A DNA stretch of 64,000 nt, taken from assembly GCA_024516035.1 (NCBI GenBank), contig CM044956.1, forward strand, positions 9,039,997 to 9,103,996. Direction: 5' to 3'. Shown here piece after piece: positions 24,101 through 33,783 of this stretch (positions are counted from its first letter, which is position 1; each line of letters starts with the position of its first letter). The DNA comes from Bactericera cockerelli (Eukaryota > Arthropoda > Insecta > Hemiptera > Triozidae). A program made the position numbers and the translations under genes. Below the pieces are notes generated by a model. That model did no database searches. It saw only the letters and a program-made list of their open reading frames with translations, and was not told where the DNA came from.

Positions 24101-27100
24101 TCCTGAGATTGTGGGTTCAAAATCCAGCCCGGACATGACAATTTATCGTTAAATTTGCAATTTTGACCACATAACAATACGTTTTAAGCTTACTGCTGAA
24201 ATAATAATAGGACTCATTTCGTGGTCTACTCATACCTCGTGAGGAAATATGAATAGCTTTGATATGAATCAGCGACCAGTGGCGGAATTATAGGCAAAAA
24301 AAATAGTTCAATGTATTGTATTTTAATGAGGTAAAGTCCTATGATTCTGCGCTACCTACTAAATTGTGACATAATAACACAAAAAACTATTTTTATTATA
24401 TTAATAGGACTCATTAAGTCCTAGTCGGACAGTATAAATAAGGTTCTATCTTTGTTATTAAATCTGATTACTCTCTATTATCTGATAACTCTCTAGTCTG
24501 TTCCGGTAGCTCAGAGGTAAAGGCGGCACTCTGTGAATCCAGAGAATCCAGATGTCGTGGGTTCGAAACCCAGACGGGACATGACAAGTTATCCTCCCAT
24601 ATGGGATCTTTACCACATAATAATGTGTCTTGGGCTTACTGCTGGAATAATGGGACTATGATAGTCTTAGGGCGGAATTAATAGACAACATCAATAACTT
24701 AAGTCGTTGGTAAGTGTCGGTTTTCCCTATCTGACACAGTACGCAATCCGTGACTTAGCGCCACAGAGGTATTACAAAAACGTCTATTAATTCCGCCCTT
24801 AATCGGGCAGTGTAAATAAGACGATATTATTATTATTATGATTATTCCCCAGCTCGTCATGGTTCTCCGACGTGCCCATGGGGCCGCCCGACGCCATCTT
24901 GGGCGTAACCGAGGCTTTCAAACGCGACAACAACTCCAACAAGATCAACCTGGGGGTGGGGGCGTACCGGGACGACAATGGAAAGCCGTACGTGCTGCCC
25001 AGCGTCCGGGCGGCGGACGAAATCGTGCTCAAGAAGGCCCTGGACAAGGAGTATGCGCCCATTGTGGGCCCCCGGACTTCGGCAAGCTGACCGCCCAACT
25101 GGCGTACGGCGAGGACTGTCCGCAGCTGAAAGATGATTTGGTGAGTCGAAATTTTGAGTAAATACATAATTTAATTATTACGTTATCATATTTGTGTTAA
25201 TCACTTTCGTGATATCACAACTACTCAAACTCGCTCTACTAATTTTTTTTTTTTTTTTTTTAAAGATGAGTGTTTCACAGCCGTTTTTATTTCGTAGCCA
25301 TGAAACAGGAGCTACTGTAGACGCTTGTGGTCTGTGTTGTAGCCTGCCCATCCCGTAGTATGCCTCCCCTCTGATGGGCGAGAAGTGACAATACTTCCCA
25401 ATTAGGTGCTGGGTCAACACGAGCGCACCGGAAGGTATCCCTTACAAACAACTGTAACCAAATTAAGAATACAATTTTTTGTCGGCGCGGGGGTTCGAAC
25501 CCGCTGAAACCGGGACTTGAACCACCAACCTCCAGGTTACAGTCCGCCGCCTTATCGATCAAGCTACTGAGGTCGATTAATTTAATTATTATTTTCTAAA
25601 ATTGGGTTTTAACAACCGACCTGCGTAGCTTGATCGACAAGGCGGCGGACTTGTACCCTGGAGGTCGGTGGCTCAAGTCCCAAGTTTAGGAAAGATTTAG
25701 TAAAGCGAGTTTGAGTAGTTGTGACATCACGAAAGTGATTAACACATTTACAGAAATAAGATAACTTTAATAACTTAAATTTGGTTTTAACGTCACTTGC
25801 GACTGCATGGTCATATCACGACGGAGGTTTTAGCCTCAATTAGCTAGAAACTAATAAATTAGCTACTCTAATTAACCTCACCCATCCTGAGTGGTGCCGG
25901 GAATAGCCAGCACAATTATAAATTATTATATTATTTCGCAAACATTTTTGCCTTTTATTAAAAAAAATCAGTTTCTCTCCACTCATCTCCTTTTTGAGCT
26001 TGTCCTTGAAACGACTTCTTTGAATGTCATGTCTTCCTAGAATAATTTTGACTTGAAATTTATAAATAAAAACAGATTTTTTTGTTTATTCAAATTCATA
26101 TTTGTCCCGGTAGCTCAGTGGTAAAGGCGGTGGTCTGGTAAACCAGAAGTCGTGGGTTCGAAACCCAGCCGGGACAAGACATGTTATCCTCCCATTTGGG
26201 ATTTTTACCACATAATAATACGTCTTGGGCTTACTGCTGGAATAATGGGACTTAATAGTCTTAATTAGGCAGTATAAATAAGGCGATATTATTATTATTA
26301 CTTATTATATTATGTTTCAGATCTCCATCGTGCAAGGAATCTCCGGGACCGGTTCCCTTCGGATCGGGGCCGCGTTCCTCAAGAACTTCTTCCCGGGTGA
26401 GAAAGTCATCTACGTGCCCACGCCCACCTGGGGGAACCACATCCCCATCTGCAAGCACACGGGCCTGGACGTGAAGTACTACCGCTACTACGATCCTGCT
26501 ACGTGTGGGTTCGACTTCCAGGGCGCACTGGAAGATATTAGCGTGAGTTTTTTTTTTTTTTTTTTACACGCAGTTTATGATACTGCATTTACGTGAATAT
26601 TTTGTTGTTTCCTATATTGTTTTAATTTAGATTTAGGGCGAAATTAATAGACAAATTCTATATCACAAGTCACTGCTAAGCGTCGATTTTCCCTATCCTA
26701 CACAGTACGCAATCCGTGACTTAGCGCCACAGAGGTATTACAAAAACGTCTATTAATTCCGCCCTTAGTATTTCCTTACGACTTTCTTTGTATTTATCAA
26801 TACTCATATCAAGATCTAGTTGTGTTGTGAATATTGATTGTAAGTTTGTAGTGTTGATAAGAGGGTCGAATTTCTATACATAGGTGAGGAATTAGGTATT
26901 TCAAAGTATTGGAGTTGGAACAAGTCTTGCAATACTAAACTTGTTGAACTTGAGGATATTAGCGTGAGTTGGAACAAGCCTTGCGATACTCGAACCTAAT
27001 TTACATTTCCAATCGAACTTTACTCACGGTGCACTGGTAGTCAAGTTGTTAATGCGCTAGTCTGGTAATCCAGGTAGCGTAGATACTGCCGTGCTTGCTG

Positions 27101-30100
27101 GAACTTGGTATGGCGCACTGTTTTTGCGCTCAGATTTATAAGGGTTAAAGATAAGTTTCGAAAAATATGGTCGCTTTTTTCACTGTCGAATATTTCGCCG
27201 CTAGAAAGTCAAAGAGGCGTTAAAGTTTTCAGGAGCGCACTTAAGCCTGTGTGTGCTGCAATTTTCCCCGCAAATATCACATACGCACAAACATAAAAAA
27301 TCAATATCTTCACAAGGGTTTAGAAATCACATACGCCTGTGCTACCAAGAGTATCTTTCAAGAGCAGTATGCCTGTGTGATTATCTCGATTTTCGTTTTT
27401 TGTCACTTACGCCTCTTTGACTTTTTAGCGGCGATTTGGTACATGTAACCTTCTTGCATGTCTGAAATCAACTTGATAAAAAACTCATTCCAGAACATCC
27501 CCTCCAACTCGATCATCCTGCTTCACGCATGCGCACACAACCCGACAGGCGTGGACCCCAAGCCCGACCAGTGGAAGGAACTAGCCGCGCTGGTCAAGAA
27601 GAAGAAGCTGTACCCCTTTTTCGACATGGCCTACCAGGGCTTTGCCTCGGGCAATACCACGCAGGATGCCTTCGCCGTGAGGCACTTCCTCAAGGAGGTC
27701 GGCCAGCTGTGTCTCGCCCAGAGCTTTGCCAAGAACATGGGACTCTATGGTGAGTAATTATTATTATTATCATACAATGCTTTATTAAGTATAAATGGAC
27801 ATTATGTACATACAACTAATTATTTCAACACTAAAAAAAAATGGAAACAATGTATACAATAAAAATAAAAAAGAATAGAAAATATATAAAAACATAAGTC
27901 CTAACTAAAGGGCGGGGTTATTGCCTATTCGTGATAAATAGCGACCATGTTTAATGCATGAAAAAAACGCCAAAAAAAATATGCACGAACTAAAACCCAG
28001 AACATGCTCAATAAGTCCAAGGGGAATGACTTATTGGACGACTAAGAAAAACATATTATAAGATATTGAAAGACAAAAACTTTCTTTTTTACCAAGCAAG
28101 TTTCGAAAGTAGTAAAGTAGTTATTGTAGTTATTTTAAAACTAGAAATAAAAAGTAGGTAGGTGTAGACACAAAATTGAAAATGCCTTTTTGAATTCATT
28201 TTTTTCTTTCAGATTTGGACTCCTCGTTGAATTTTGACAATTTCGACTACCCATATGATGTTTTAAGAAAATATCTACAGGGTGGTCCATGTGACAATAT
28301 TAGTTAAAACACCATAACTTTTTTATATAATTAAAAATCGAAGTTTTTCTTGCACATTTAGTTTTTATATTTAATTTTACGTCTCTTTGACTGCCCATAT
28401 ACAGGGTGTCACAAAAAAATTATGTCTCACCCTGTACAACACTTTAGTTTTGTTTTTCGATATGACTAACAAAAAATGTGTAAAACTAGGTTAGAATTGT
28501 TAATCCCAAATAAAAAATTAAAAAAACTCAGTTTTAAAAAAAATCAAGTCATTATTTCACTTATGAACCACCCTGTATAAAAAAATTTGATGCCAATTGA
28601 AAGTGCGTGTTTTCATTACACAAACACTCTCTATTCTTGTTATCGAAAAAATTAAACGAACTTGAGTTATTCGAGATTTAGAAAAAAAATTGGTCGAAAA
28701 AAAACCACCCTGTATGTAAAATTTTTGTTTAAAAAAGTACTCAAGAACCATTTAGAAGTAAAATTATCAAATAAAATTCAGGTCGATCCATTTAAAAATC
28801 GAAAGTTGACACCTCAATTTCTGACTTTTGAACCACCCTGTATAAAAAAAATTTCATGACTGAAACCGCATAATTAGACCATGTACTCTAGGATTTTTTA
28901 TTTTTCAAAAACTCTTTCAGGGGCCGAGTAATTTGAGGTGTCCAAGTTTGGTGGGACACCCTGTATACAGACAAAAAATGGTAAAAATTAAATTAATATA
29001 AAAATTGACAATAATAATAATATAAACAAGGGGGGAAAAAAACAAAATATATACATGTGTCCTTACTAAAGGGCAGGGTTATTGCCTATGGCAATCTCTT
29101 CCTCACTCCCTCATTTACATTTCAGGAGAGCGCGTGGGAGCTTTCTCCATTGTGTCAGCGGATAAGGACGAGGCGGCCAGGGTGATGTCCCAGCTCAAGA
29201 TTCTGATCCGAGCTTTCTACTCGAGTCCCCCCATCCACGGAGCCAGGATTGTACAGGAGATCCTCTCAGACGCCAAGCTGAAAGCTCAATGGTAAGCACG
29301 TCAACTTTCTACCGACCTCAGTAGCTTGATCGATTTAAGCTACTGAGGTCTAACTAATTAAGGAAAAACTGAAAAAATATATAGGTATCAGAAAGAAATA
29401 ATAGAAAGAAAAAGGTAAAGTCTAGCTGGGGAACTATAAACAGGGAGTAGATCAGCATTGGCTTGGATCTGGGGGCCCTTGTCAATTATCAGCCCCCTTG
29501 TAAAGACAGTGGTAGAAGTGCTGAGTCATTCCTCCACTGTCTGGCTACCATCGTTCACAATGACGCCACCCTATGATGATGATGAGGTCTAACAAATTAA
29601 GGCCAGCTTGCAGTTTCCTAAGGGTTTAATGGCGAGAGAGAAACAAAATAAACTTTATTATTTCGAACTGCTCACAGAAAATGAGTTGCCCAAAGACACA
29701 GTATACCAAATATTACTTTAAACTTTTTTTTTTTTTTTTTTTTTTTAAAGAAAAGTCCAACTCCTCATGATGGTTGATCGCACATAGAAATATGTGGTTC
29801 AGGACAAGTCAACTTTGAAATAAAGTTGGCTGGAGACCATCACTCATCCCTCCAGCTGTAGACAAGCTGGCTACAACAACAACAACAAATCAAGTTAAAA
29901 AAAAGAAAAAAATATATAGGTACTAAAAATTAATATGAAAGAGGCAAATTCGATTGAAATGATGTTAGTATCTTGACTGATAAATCACTATCAGTAGCTT
30001 AATCAATAAATCGGTGAACTTGTAACCTGGAGGTCGGTGGTTTTCATGTATGTATATTTCCATTTTCTCCCGCAGGTTGACAGAAGTGAAAGGCATGGCC

Positions 30101-31374
30101 GACCGTATCATCTCGGTGAGGCAATCCCTGAAGAGCAACCTCGCTAAGGAGGGCTCCAGCAAGCCGTGGAACCACATCACAGACCAGATCGGCATGTTCT
30201 GCTACACCGGACTCAACGCTACCCAGGTGGGCTAGGGTTCTGTATTGAGTGACATAGCTACCCAGGTGGGCTAGGGTTCTGTATTGAGTGACATAGCTAC
30301 CCAGGTGGGCTAGGGTTCCGTATTGAGTGACATAGCTACTCAGGTGGGCTAGGGTTCCGTATTGAGTGACATAGCTACCCAGGTGGGCTAGGGTTCCGTA
30401 TTGAGTGACATAGCTACCCAGGTGGGCTAGGGTTCCGTATTGAGTGACATAGCTACTCAGGTGGGCTAGGGTTCCGTATTGAGTGACATAGCTACCCAGG
30501 TGGGCTAGGGTTCCGTATTGAGTGACATAGCTACCCAGGTGGGCTAGGCTACTCAGGTGGGCGAGGGTTCCGTATTGAGTGACATAGCTACCCAGGTGGG
30601 CTAGGGTTCCGTATTGAATGACATAGATATTTAGAAGACATAAGGCAAAAAAGTTAATCCTTTTTCGCCAATGGCAGGTGTTGTAGTGGGAATTTCGAAA
30701 AATCCCGTCTTATTGCACATCTAGACTATAAGACAAAGCTACCTACCAAATTTAAGCTCGCTAGGTATTACGGTTTAGGCTGTAGAGCGATGATCAGTCA
30801 GTCAGTCAGTCCGTCAGTGACTTTGACATTTATATAGATTATCATTAACTTATTTTTTTATTGCTAGTATTATTTTTTTTAATAATAATAATATAAAGAA
30901 TTATCATTAACTTATCATTTTTTTATTGCTAGTATTATTATTATTATTATTATTTAATAATAATAATATAAATAATTATCTCTTTCGTGGAAGGAAACCT
31001 AGAGGCGAGGTTAATGCTCAAAGCATTTTCTACTACCTAATCCTCAGAGTCTTATTATTATGTGGTCATAAACTCAAATGAATGAGGAAAAATTTATGTA
31101 TTAGTATATGGGAGCAGGGACCTAGCAGCCACATCTAGACCCGGCTATAAGCCATCACTGGATTACCAGACTAGCGCGTTAACCACTTGACTACAAGTGC
31201 ACGTCTATCATAATTATAGAAATAAAGAATAAAATCAAATCCCCCTCTCAGGTGGAGAAGCTGATCAAGGAGCACAGTGTGTACCTGACCAAGGACGGCA
31301 GGATCTCCATGGCAGGAGTCACCTCTAAGAACGTGGGCTATCTCGCCAAGGCTATCCATGCCGTCACCAAGTAA
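18046..31374 (+). CDS. Got2: Aspartate aminotransferase, mitochondrial (GOT2)
   Basis: Seven coding exons: 18046-18143, 24853-25140, 26321-26542, 27494-27749, 29126-29291, 30076-30226, 31252-31374, encoding about 434 residues. The enzyme is PLP-dependent and interconverts aspartate/2-oxoglutarate with oxaloacetate/glutamate in the mitochondrial matrix, part of the malate-aspartate shuttle. Exon 1 codes a basic amphipathic leader ([20 protein letters not shown]). Later come [51 protein letters not shown], the PLP-lysine motif [17 protein letters not shown], and C-terminal [18 protein letters not shown]. Exon phases agree everywhere except exon 2, which lacks one base near 25067-25075, giving a premature stop in the sequence as given. 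The protein is otherwise well conserved. Confidence 0.95.
18330..18450 (-). repeat. SINE-5S 3' fragment
   Basis: Shares TTTCAACTGCACGGTCATAT and CCTGAGTGGGGC with the 5S family 3' body; truncated. Confidence 0.7.
18735..18875 (-). repeat. SINE-5S fragment, diverged
   Basis: Shares TTGACCTCACCCAGCCTG and CACTGGATGTTGCTTAACTT. Confidence 0.75.
19062..19250 (+). repeat. SINE-T1 copy
   Basis: GTAGCTCAGTGGTCAAGG, GGGTCCAAAACCCACTTGGG, ACATGACAAG, CCACATAATAATA, GACAGTATAAATAAG. Tail mutated. Confidence 0.85.
20733..20830 (-). repeat. SINE-T3 fragment
   Basis: Matches CTCTTTAGTGGAAGG, CCACCAGGCGAGGTTAAT and TTATTATTATGTGGTCA of the T3 family. Confidence 0.75.
21095..21485 (-). repeat. SINE-5S copy split by a palindromic MITE
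   Basis: 21100-21266 holds the 5S-family body and 5S-like part (CTTGCTGGTCGTTGCTTAAC); 21447-21485 holds its end. The MITE at 21267-21446 interrupts it. Confidence 0.75.
21267..21446. mobile_element. Palindromic MITE (TCATTCCAGAAA ends), copy 1
   Basis: Ends TCATTCCAG / CTGGAATGA are inverted; inside, CCCCCAAATCTGCC pairs with AAATTTGGGG. Relatives at 35987-36390, 57795-57970 and 61695-61862. Confidence 0.75.
21740..22375 (-). mobile_element. Non-autonomous element K, copy 2
   Basis: Inverted relative of 15465-16035, with the same ends (GACTTTCCTTATC / GATAAGGAAAGT). Carries an expanded (CA)n(GACA)n stretch at about 22200-22245 and GC-rich GCGGC repeats at about 22055-22105 that copy 1 lacks or has shrunk. 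Confidence 0.75.
22376..22878 (+). other. Intron sequence, nothing recognised
   Basis: AT-rich, no coding frame or repeat family seen. Confidence 0.4.
22879..23062 (+). repeat. SINE-T1 copy
   Basis: TAGTCTAGTGGTCATGG head, GGGTTTGAAACCCAGTCGGG, GCAGTATAAATAAGGCGAT and TTATTATTAT tail. Confidence 0.85.
23074..23490 (+). repeat. SINE-T2 copy split by a young SINE-5S
   Basis: The T2 head (ACCGACCTCTGTAG) is at 23074-23090 and resumes at 23350 with TTTGATCGATAGGGCGGCGG, ending GTGATATCACGAAAGTGATT. Confidence 0.85.
23091..23349 (-). repeat. SINE-5S, full-length young copy
   Basis: Almost identical to the 9.6-kb copy. Target duplication CTCTGTAGTTT (23080-23090 and 23350-23360). Inserted in the head of a SINE-T2. 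Confidence 0.92.
23925..23985 (-). repeat. SINE-T2 head fragment
   Basis: Contains ACTCGAACCACCGACCTCC and TATCGATCAACTACTGAGG in antisense. Confidence 0.75.
24060..24460 (+). repeat. SINE-T1 copy split by SINE-D
   Basis: T1 head and body at 24060-24213, resuming about 24416 with AGTCCTAGTCGGACAGTATA. The insert is flanked by AATAGGACTCATT on both sides. Confidence 0.8.
24214..24402 (+). repeat. SINE-D copy with target duplication
   Basis: Starts near CTACTCATACCTCGTGAGG; contains GCGACCAGTGGCGGAATTAT and GATTCTGCGCTACC. Other copies at 56776-56960 and 62727-62930. The 13-bp duplication AATAGGACTCATT shows retroposition or similar. Confidence 0.75.
24499..24840 (+). repeat. SINE-T1 copy next to GOT2 exon 2, split by a MITE
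   Basis: GGTAGCTCAGAGGTAAAGGC, GGGTTCGAAACCCAGACGGG, CCACATAATAATGTG, then ATCGGGCAGTGTAAATAAG and an ATT tail that ends 12 bp before the acceptor of exon 2. Confidence 0.9.
24670..24798. mobile_element. 129-bp PIF/Harbinger-like MITE, copy 1
   Basis: Perfect 17-bp inverted ends GGGCGGAATTAATAGAC / GTCTATTAATTCCGCCC, flanked by TTA on both sides. The host SINE-T1 elsewhere has the unoccupied TCTTAATCGGG, proving the TTA duplication. Confidence 0.92.
24853..25140 (+). CDS. Got2: GOT2 exon 2, with one-base frame disruption
   Basis: Codes [20 protein letters not shown] through [18 protein letters not shown] and KEYAPIVGP, then the frame slips. [14 protein letters not shown] and PQLKDDL follow in another frame. 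The exon is 288 bp, but phases need 289; the C tract at 25070-25074 is the likely site. Confidence 0.93.
25184..25578 (-). repeat. SINE-T2 copy split by SINE-T4
   Basis: Tail at 25184-25243 (ATCACTTTCGTGATATCAC) and head at 25502-25578 (GGGACTTGAACCACCAACCT; TATCGATCAAGCTACTGAGG). Confidence 0.85.
25244..25501 (-). repeat. SINE-T4 copy nested in SINE-T2
   Basis: Begins (plus strand) with a T tract, then GTGTTTCACAGCC, CTGATGGGCGAGAAGTGAC, GTGCTGGGTCAACACGAGCG and GTCGGCGCGGGGGTTCGAAC at the tRNA end. Confidence 0.85.
25615..25755 (+). repeat. SINE-T2 copy, full
   Basis: AGCTTGATCGACAAGGCGGC, GGTGGCTCAAGTCCC, GTGACATCACGAAAGTGATT. Confidence 0.88.
25785..25915 (-). repeat. SINE-5S 3' fragment
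   Basis: GTCATATCACGACGGAGGTT and CCTCACCCATCCTGAGTGG. Confidence 0.75.
26103..26306 (+). repeat. SINE-T1 copy next to GOT2 exon 3
   Basis: CCCGGTAGCTCAGTGGTAAA, GGGTTCGAAACCCAGCCGGG, GCAGTATAAATAAGGCGAT and TTATTATTATT tail. The acceptor of exon 3 is at 26320, about 15 bp beyond the tail. Confidence 0.93.
26321..26542 (+). CDS. Got2: GOT2 exon 3
   Basis: Codes [32 protein letters not shown] and [19 protein letters not shown]. Phase 0 at both ends. Confidence 0.95.
26636..26764. mobile_element. 129-bp PIF/Harbinger-like MITE, copy 2
   Basis: GGGCGAAATTAATAGAC / GTCTATTAATTCCGCCC with TTA on both sides; in GOT2 intron 3. Confidence 0.9.
26953..26969 (+). repeat. Displaced copy of the GOT2 exon 3 donor junction
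   Basis: GATATTAGCGTGAGTT repeats exactly the exon 3/intron 3 junction at 26533-26548, 420 bp downstream. Confidence 0.6.
27026..27085 (+). repeat. SINE-T3 head fragment
   Basis: GTGCACTGGTAGTCAAGTTG and AATGCGCTAGTCTGGTAATC. Confidence 0.75.
27494..27749 (+). CDS. Got2: GOT2 exon 4
   Basis: Codes [32 protein letters not shown] and [10 protein letters not shown], including the Lys that binds PLP. Donor GTGAGT. Confidence 0.96.
27762..27935 (+). repeat. ATT-ended interspersed repeat (family R)
   Basis: Begins TTATTATTATTATCATACAA 12 bp after the exon 4 donor, then TAAAGGGCGGGGTTATTGCC. Related pieces at 28975-29095, 31425-31705 (inverted) and 49808-49975. May be a LINE 3' end; unproven. Confidence 0.6.
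28270..28985. repeat. Cluster of CAGGGTG/CACCCTG element ends
   Basis: Seven CAGGGTG or CACCCTGTA motifs (28279 to 28965) in both orientations, typical of piled-up mariner-like MITE ends. Individual elements not resolved. Confidence 0.5.
29126..29291 (+). CDS. Got2: GOT2 exon 5
   Basis: Codes [39 protein letters not shown] and [12 protein letters not shown]. Confidence 0.95.
29715..29885 (-). repeat. Poly(T)-led interspersed repeat, family unknown
   Basis: T22 tract then CCAACTCCTCATGATGGTTG and CATCACTCATCCCTCCAGC. It looks like a reverse-oriented poly(A) retroposon. Confidence 0.45.
29995..30050 (+). repeat. SINE-T2 head fragment abutting GOT2 exon 6
   Basis: AGTAGCTTAATCAATAAATC and CTTGTAACCTGGAGGTCGG, about 30 bp before the acceptor. 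Confidence 0.75.
30076..30226 (+). CDS. Got2: GOT2 exon 6
   Basis: Codes [39 protein letters not shown] and NATQ. Acceptor CCCGCAG; donor CAG|GTGGGC, which is the first unit of the array beginning here. Confidence 0.96.
30216..30632 (+). repeat. 39-bp minisatellite spanning the GOT2 exon 6 donor, 11 copies
   Basis: Unit GCTACCCAGGTGGGCTAGGG plus TTCCGTATTGAGTGACATA. Copy 1 includes the real exon end (CTACCCAG|GTGGGC); ten more copies of this 5' splice site follow, one of them truncated. Each has an in-frame TAG right after the donor. Confidence 0.95.
30640..30840. repeat. Helitron-like fragment
   Basis: CTACCTACCAAATTTAAGCT and (CAGT)n then GACTTTGACATTTATATAG, as in subterminal parts of insect Helitrons. 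Confidence 0.5.
30975..31205 (-). repeat. SINE-T3 copy
   Basis: CTCTTTCGTGGAAGG, GAGGCGAGGTTAATGCT, TTATTATGTGGTCA, then the antisense tRNA-like head ACTAGCGCGTTAACCACTTG. Ends about 45 bp before exon 7. Confidence 0.85.
31252..31374 (+). CDS. Got2: GOT2 exon 7 and stop
   Basis: Codes [20 protein letters not shown] and [20 protein letters not shown], stop TAA at 31372-31374. Confidence 0.97.
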   Translation: MEKLIKEHSVYLTKDGRISMAGVTSKNVGYLAKAIHAVTK

Positions 31375-31756
31375 ACTCCGCCTGACCTTGTGTGTGCCGT
31401 AAGTACTAAGGGTTGGGTTGAAGAGATTGCCATTGGCAATAACCCGGCCCTTTAGTTAGGACATTTGTATATATTTTATCTATATATTTTTTTTTTTTGA
31501 GAGGGAAAAATTTGCTCCTTCAAACGAAGGCATTGTTCATAGCCTTCGAAAGGGTTTTTTACCCTCTAAAAAACCACCCCTCTACAATTTTTTTTATCTT
31601 TTGGTCTTGGAATTATTCATCTATTTTTCTGGTTTATACTGTTCATAATTTTTATCATTCCTTGTTTGTACATAAATATGTCCTATTATAAAGTATTCAA
31701 TAATAATAATACTGAAGTGCCGTACGGAAGAAGCCGTAAGTGCCTATAGAAAACTG

Positions 31757-31815
31757 ACCGACCTTAGTAGCTTGATCGAAAAGGCGGCGGACTTGTAACC
31801 CGGAGGTCGGTGGTT
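31757..31815 (+). repeat. SINE-T2 head
   Basis: ACCGACCTTAGTAGCTTGAT and CTTGTAACCCGGAGGTCGG. Confidence 0.8.
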
Positions 31816-32018
31816 CATACAGACGTGTGAAATATGGGAAAACCAAAGCTACTACGTGATTTAGCATGAAAATCTAATCGATTTGATGTATCACATTCTA
31901 GATTTTAACACTTTTTTTTTCGAAAAAGAAGTCCATGATTCCGCTGGGTTGATGAAAGATCCTTTTGATTGAAGTATCGAGTTAGGTGTCAATTATGTGT
32001 AGAATTAAACGTGGATTT

Positions 32019-32278
32019 AGCCAGCGTCGATGGCATGTTGAATACACCGGTTCCCTTCAGAACACCGAAGTTAAGCGACATCCAGCGAGGTTAAGACTTG
32101 GATGGGTGACCATTCAAATTCTAATTCTCGTGACGCTGGCTTTTCCCGGCCCCACTCAGGCTGGGTGAGGTCAATGTGAGTAGCAGGTTTGTGAGTTTCC
32201 TGCGAATGGAGGGTAAAACCCTCGTCGTGATATGACCATGGCAGTTGAAAGCGACGTTAAACCCCAATTCAAAAAAAA
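32019..32278 (+). repeat. SINE-5S, full-length young copy, sense orientation
   Basis: GCCAGCGTCGATGGCATGTT start, 5S-like blocks, CTGGGTGAGG body, poly(A) end. Target duplication AACGTGGATTT (32008-32018 and 32279-32289). Confidence 0.95.
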
Positions 32279-33783
32279 AACGTGGATTTCGATTATCAAA
32301 TGAAAAATAGGGGGCTCTATGTATCGAAAGTTGATGTCTGTTTCACTACTTTTGGGACAATCTGTAGAAATTCCAATTCCGCCAAAAAAAAATTGAAAAT
32401 ATTACGTTAGAACTTCTTACAAAAATTCAAGTCCCTATCTTGAGTTGTTAAAAGATAAAAATCCGTTCCGGAATTTTTCACTCATTCTCTTACGTAGACA
32501 TAAATAAATAGTAAATTTGTCTCAGATATAGAAACGGAAAAAGGTAGAGATGGAAATCAAGTAGCACCAAATGAAAAAAATATAAAGAGAAATCCTAGGT
32601 AGTCTTAAATAAAACTATGTAGTTTTCACTTTTATTTCAGATCATCTCAACCCTCGTGGTTCTGAAAGCGTCCCATTCAGTATGCATTCCACCCATCTGG
32701 CGATTCAATCATGCTGTGAGGATATCACTGAGTCCAATGTTCCAACTCTTCGAACCAATAATAAAGATGAATATAACTAGTTTGTGTTTGTAAATTTGGA
32801 CACCGCTGTCACGGCATAGGAACCTAAATGGAAGATCCATCTACAAACAAAAGATCTATCTACAAACAAAAGATCAACTTTCGCTTACAAGGTAATGGAT
32901 GATCTCTCCCTGTGTGGGTTTCTGGAGATTATTATTATTTTTTAATAATAATAATAATAAATCATTTGTTTTATTTTTCATATTTTTTATGTATGCAGAG
33001 GACCCATCCTAAGCCATTTTTATTTGGCCTCTAAGATTTTTTATTTGGCTATTGCTGTCGGAATATTTTATATTTACAATTGTAGAAACGTATCTGAAGT
33101 AACTTCTTGTGTATAAATGTTTGTATGAGCTCCTTTGAATTACTACAAATATTGATCGAAAATTTCTCCTAAATTGGCAATTACATCATTTTTAACCATT
33201 AAGAAACTATTGGTTAAGAAATATGGGAGTACGAAATTTGGGTTGCTCTTTGTGTCCTCTTGTGTTATATCATTTTTTAAAAAATAAGATTTAATTATTA
33301 AATTCATAATTCGAACAGATGATGTCCACAGTTTTATTAGAATTAAGCACTGCATTTTCTCATGTGATATTATTTTGTTTAGATAGAGAAGTTTTTTTAT
33401 TGCTACTGTCAACTTCAAATTCTGTCAAAAAAATTTGGGAATGATAAATTTATACCAAAAATATACCAAATAAACTGTTTTGTGTTATCTTCAGAAGATC
33501 AAATTCAAAATTTGGCAATCTCAATTATTTAACTTGAAAAGTTTTCTTTTACCATATAAAGTTTTACTTTTATTATTTCTAAATAATATGAACAAATAAT
33601 TCGATATTCTGAACTTTTTTTTAAAAGATTTATGTGAATACATACGTAATGGACAACGAATTGTAGATATTTTAGTTCTAAATTAGTTAATGTGCCTTTT
33701 TCAATCTTTTATACTACAATAGCTCTAAATAAATTTAATCTAATTACATTTCAAACTTTCTCCATACATTTCATGTTGTTTTT

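Larger units (their letters stand above)
18144..24852 (+). other. GOT2 intron 1 (6.7 kb)
   Basis: Holds SINE-5S fragments, SINE-T1/T2 copies, element K copy 2, a palindromic MITE and a PIF-like MITE, listed separately. 19260-20730 is otherwise AT-rich with nothing recognised. Confidence 0.8.
31375..33783 (+). other. Probable GOT2 3' UTR, possibly with an intron
   Basis: A GTAAGT stands at 31400, 25 bp past the stop, and TTTTATTTCAG ends at 32640. 32641-33783 is largely repeat-free, with AATAAA near 33728. 31398-32640 would be a 3'-UTR intron holding family R (31425-31705), SINE-T2 (31757-31815) and SINE-5S copies. Inferred. Confidence 0.4.

Noticed and set aside
24508..24580. tRNA genes at this and about ten similar sites
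   Set aside because: Each tRNA-like head is followed by the same SINE body and ATT tail, and the anticodon-stem regions are irregular; they are SINE-T1 to T4 heads.
32020..32140. A 5S rRNA gene
   Set aside because: The 5S similarity is partial and joined to a repeated body, poly(A) and target duplication: a SINE.
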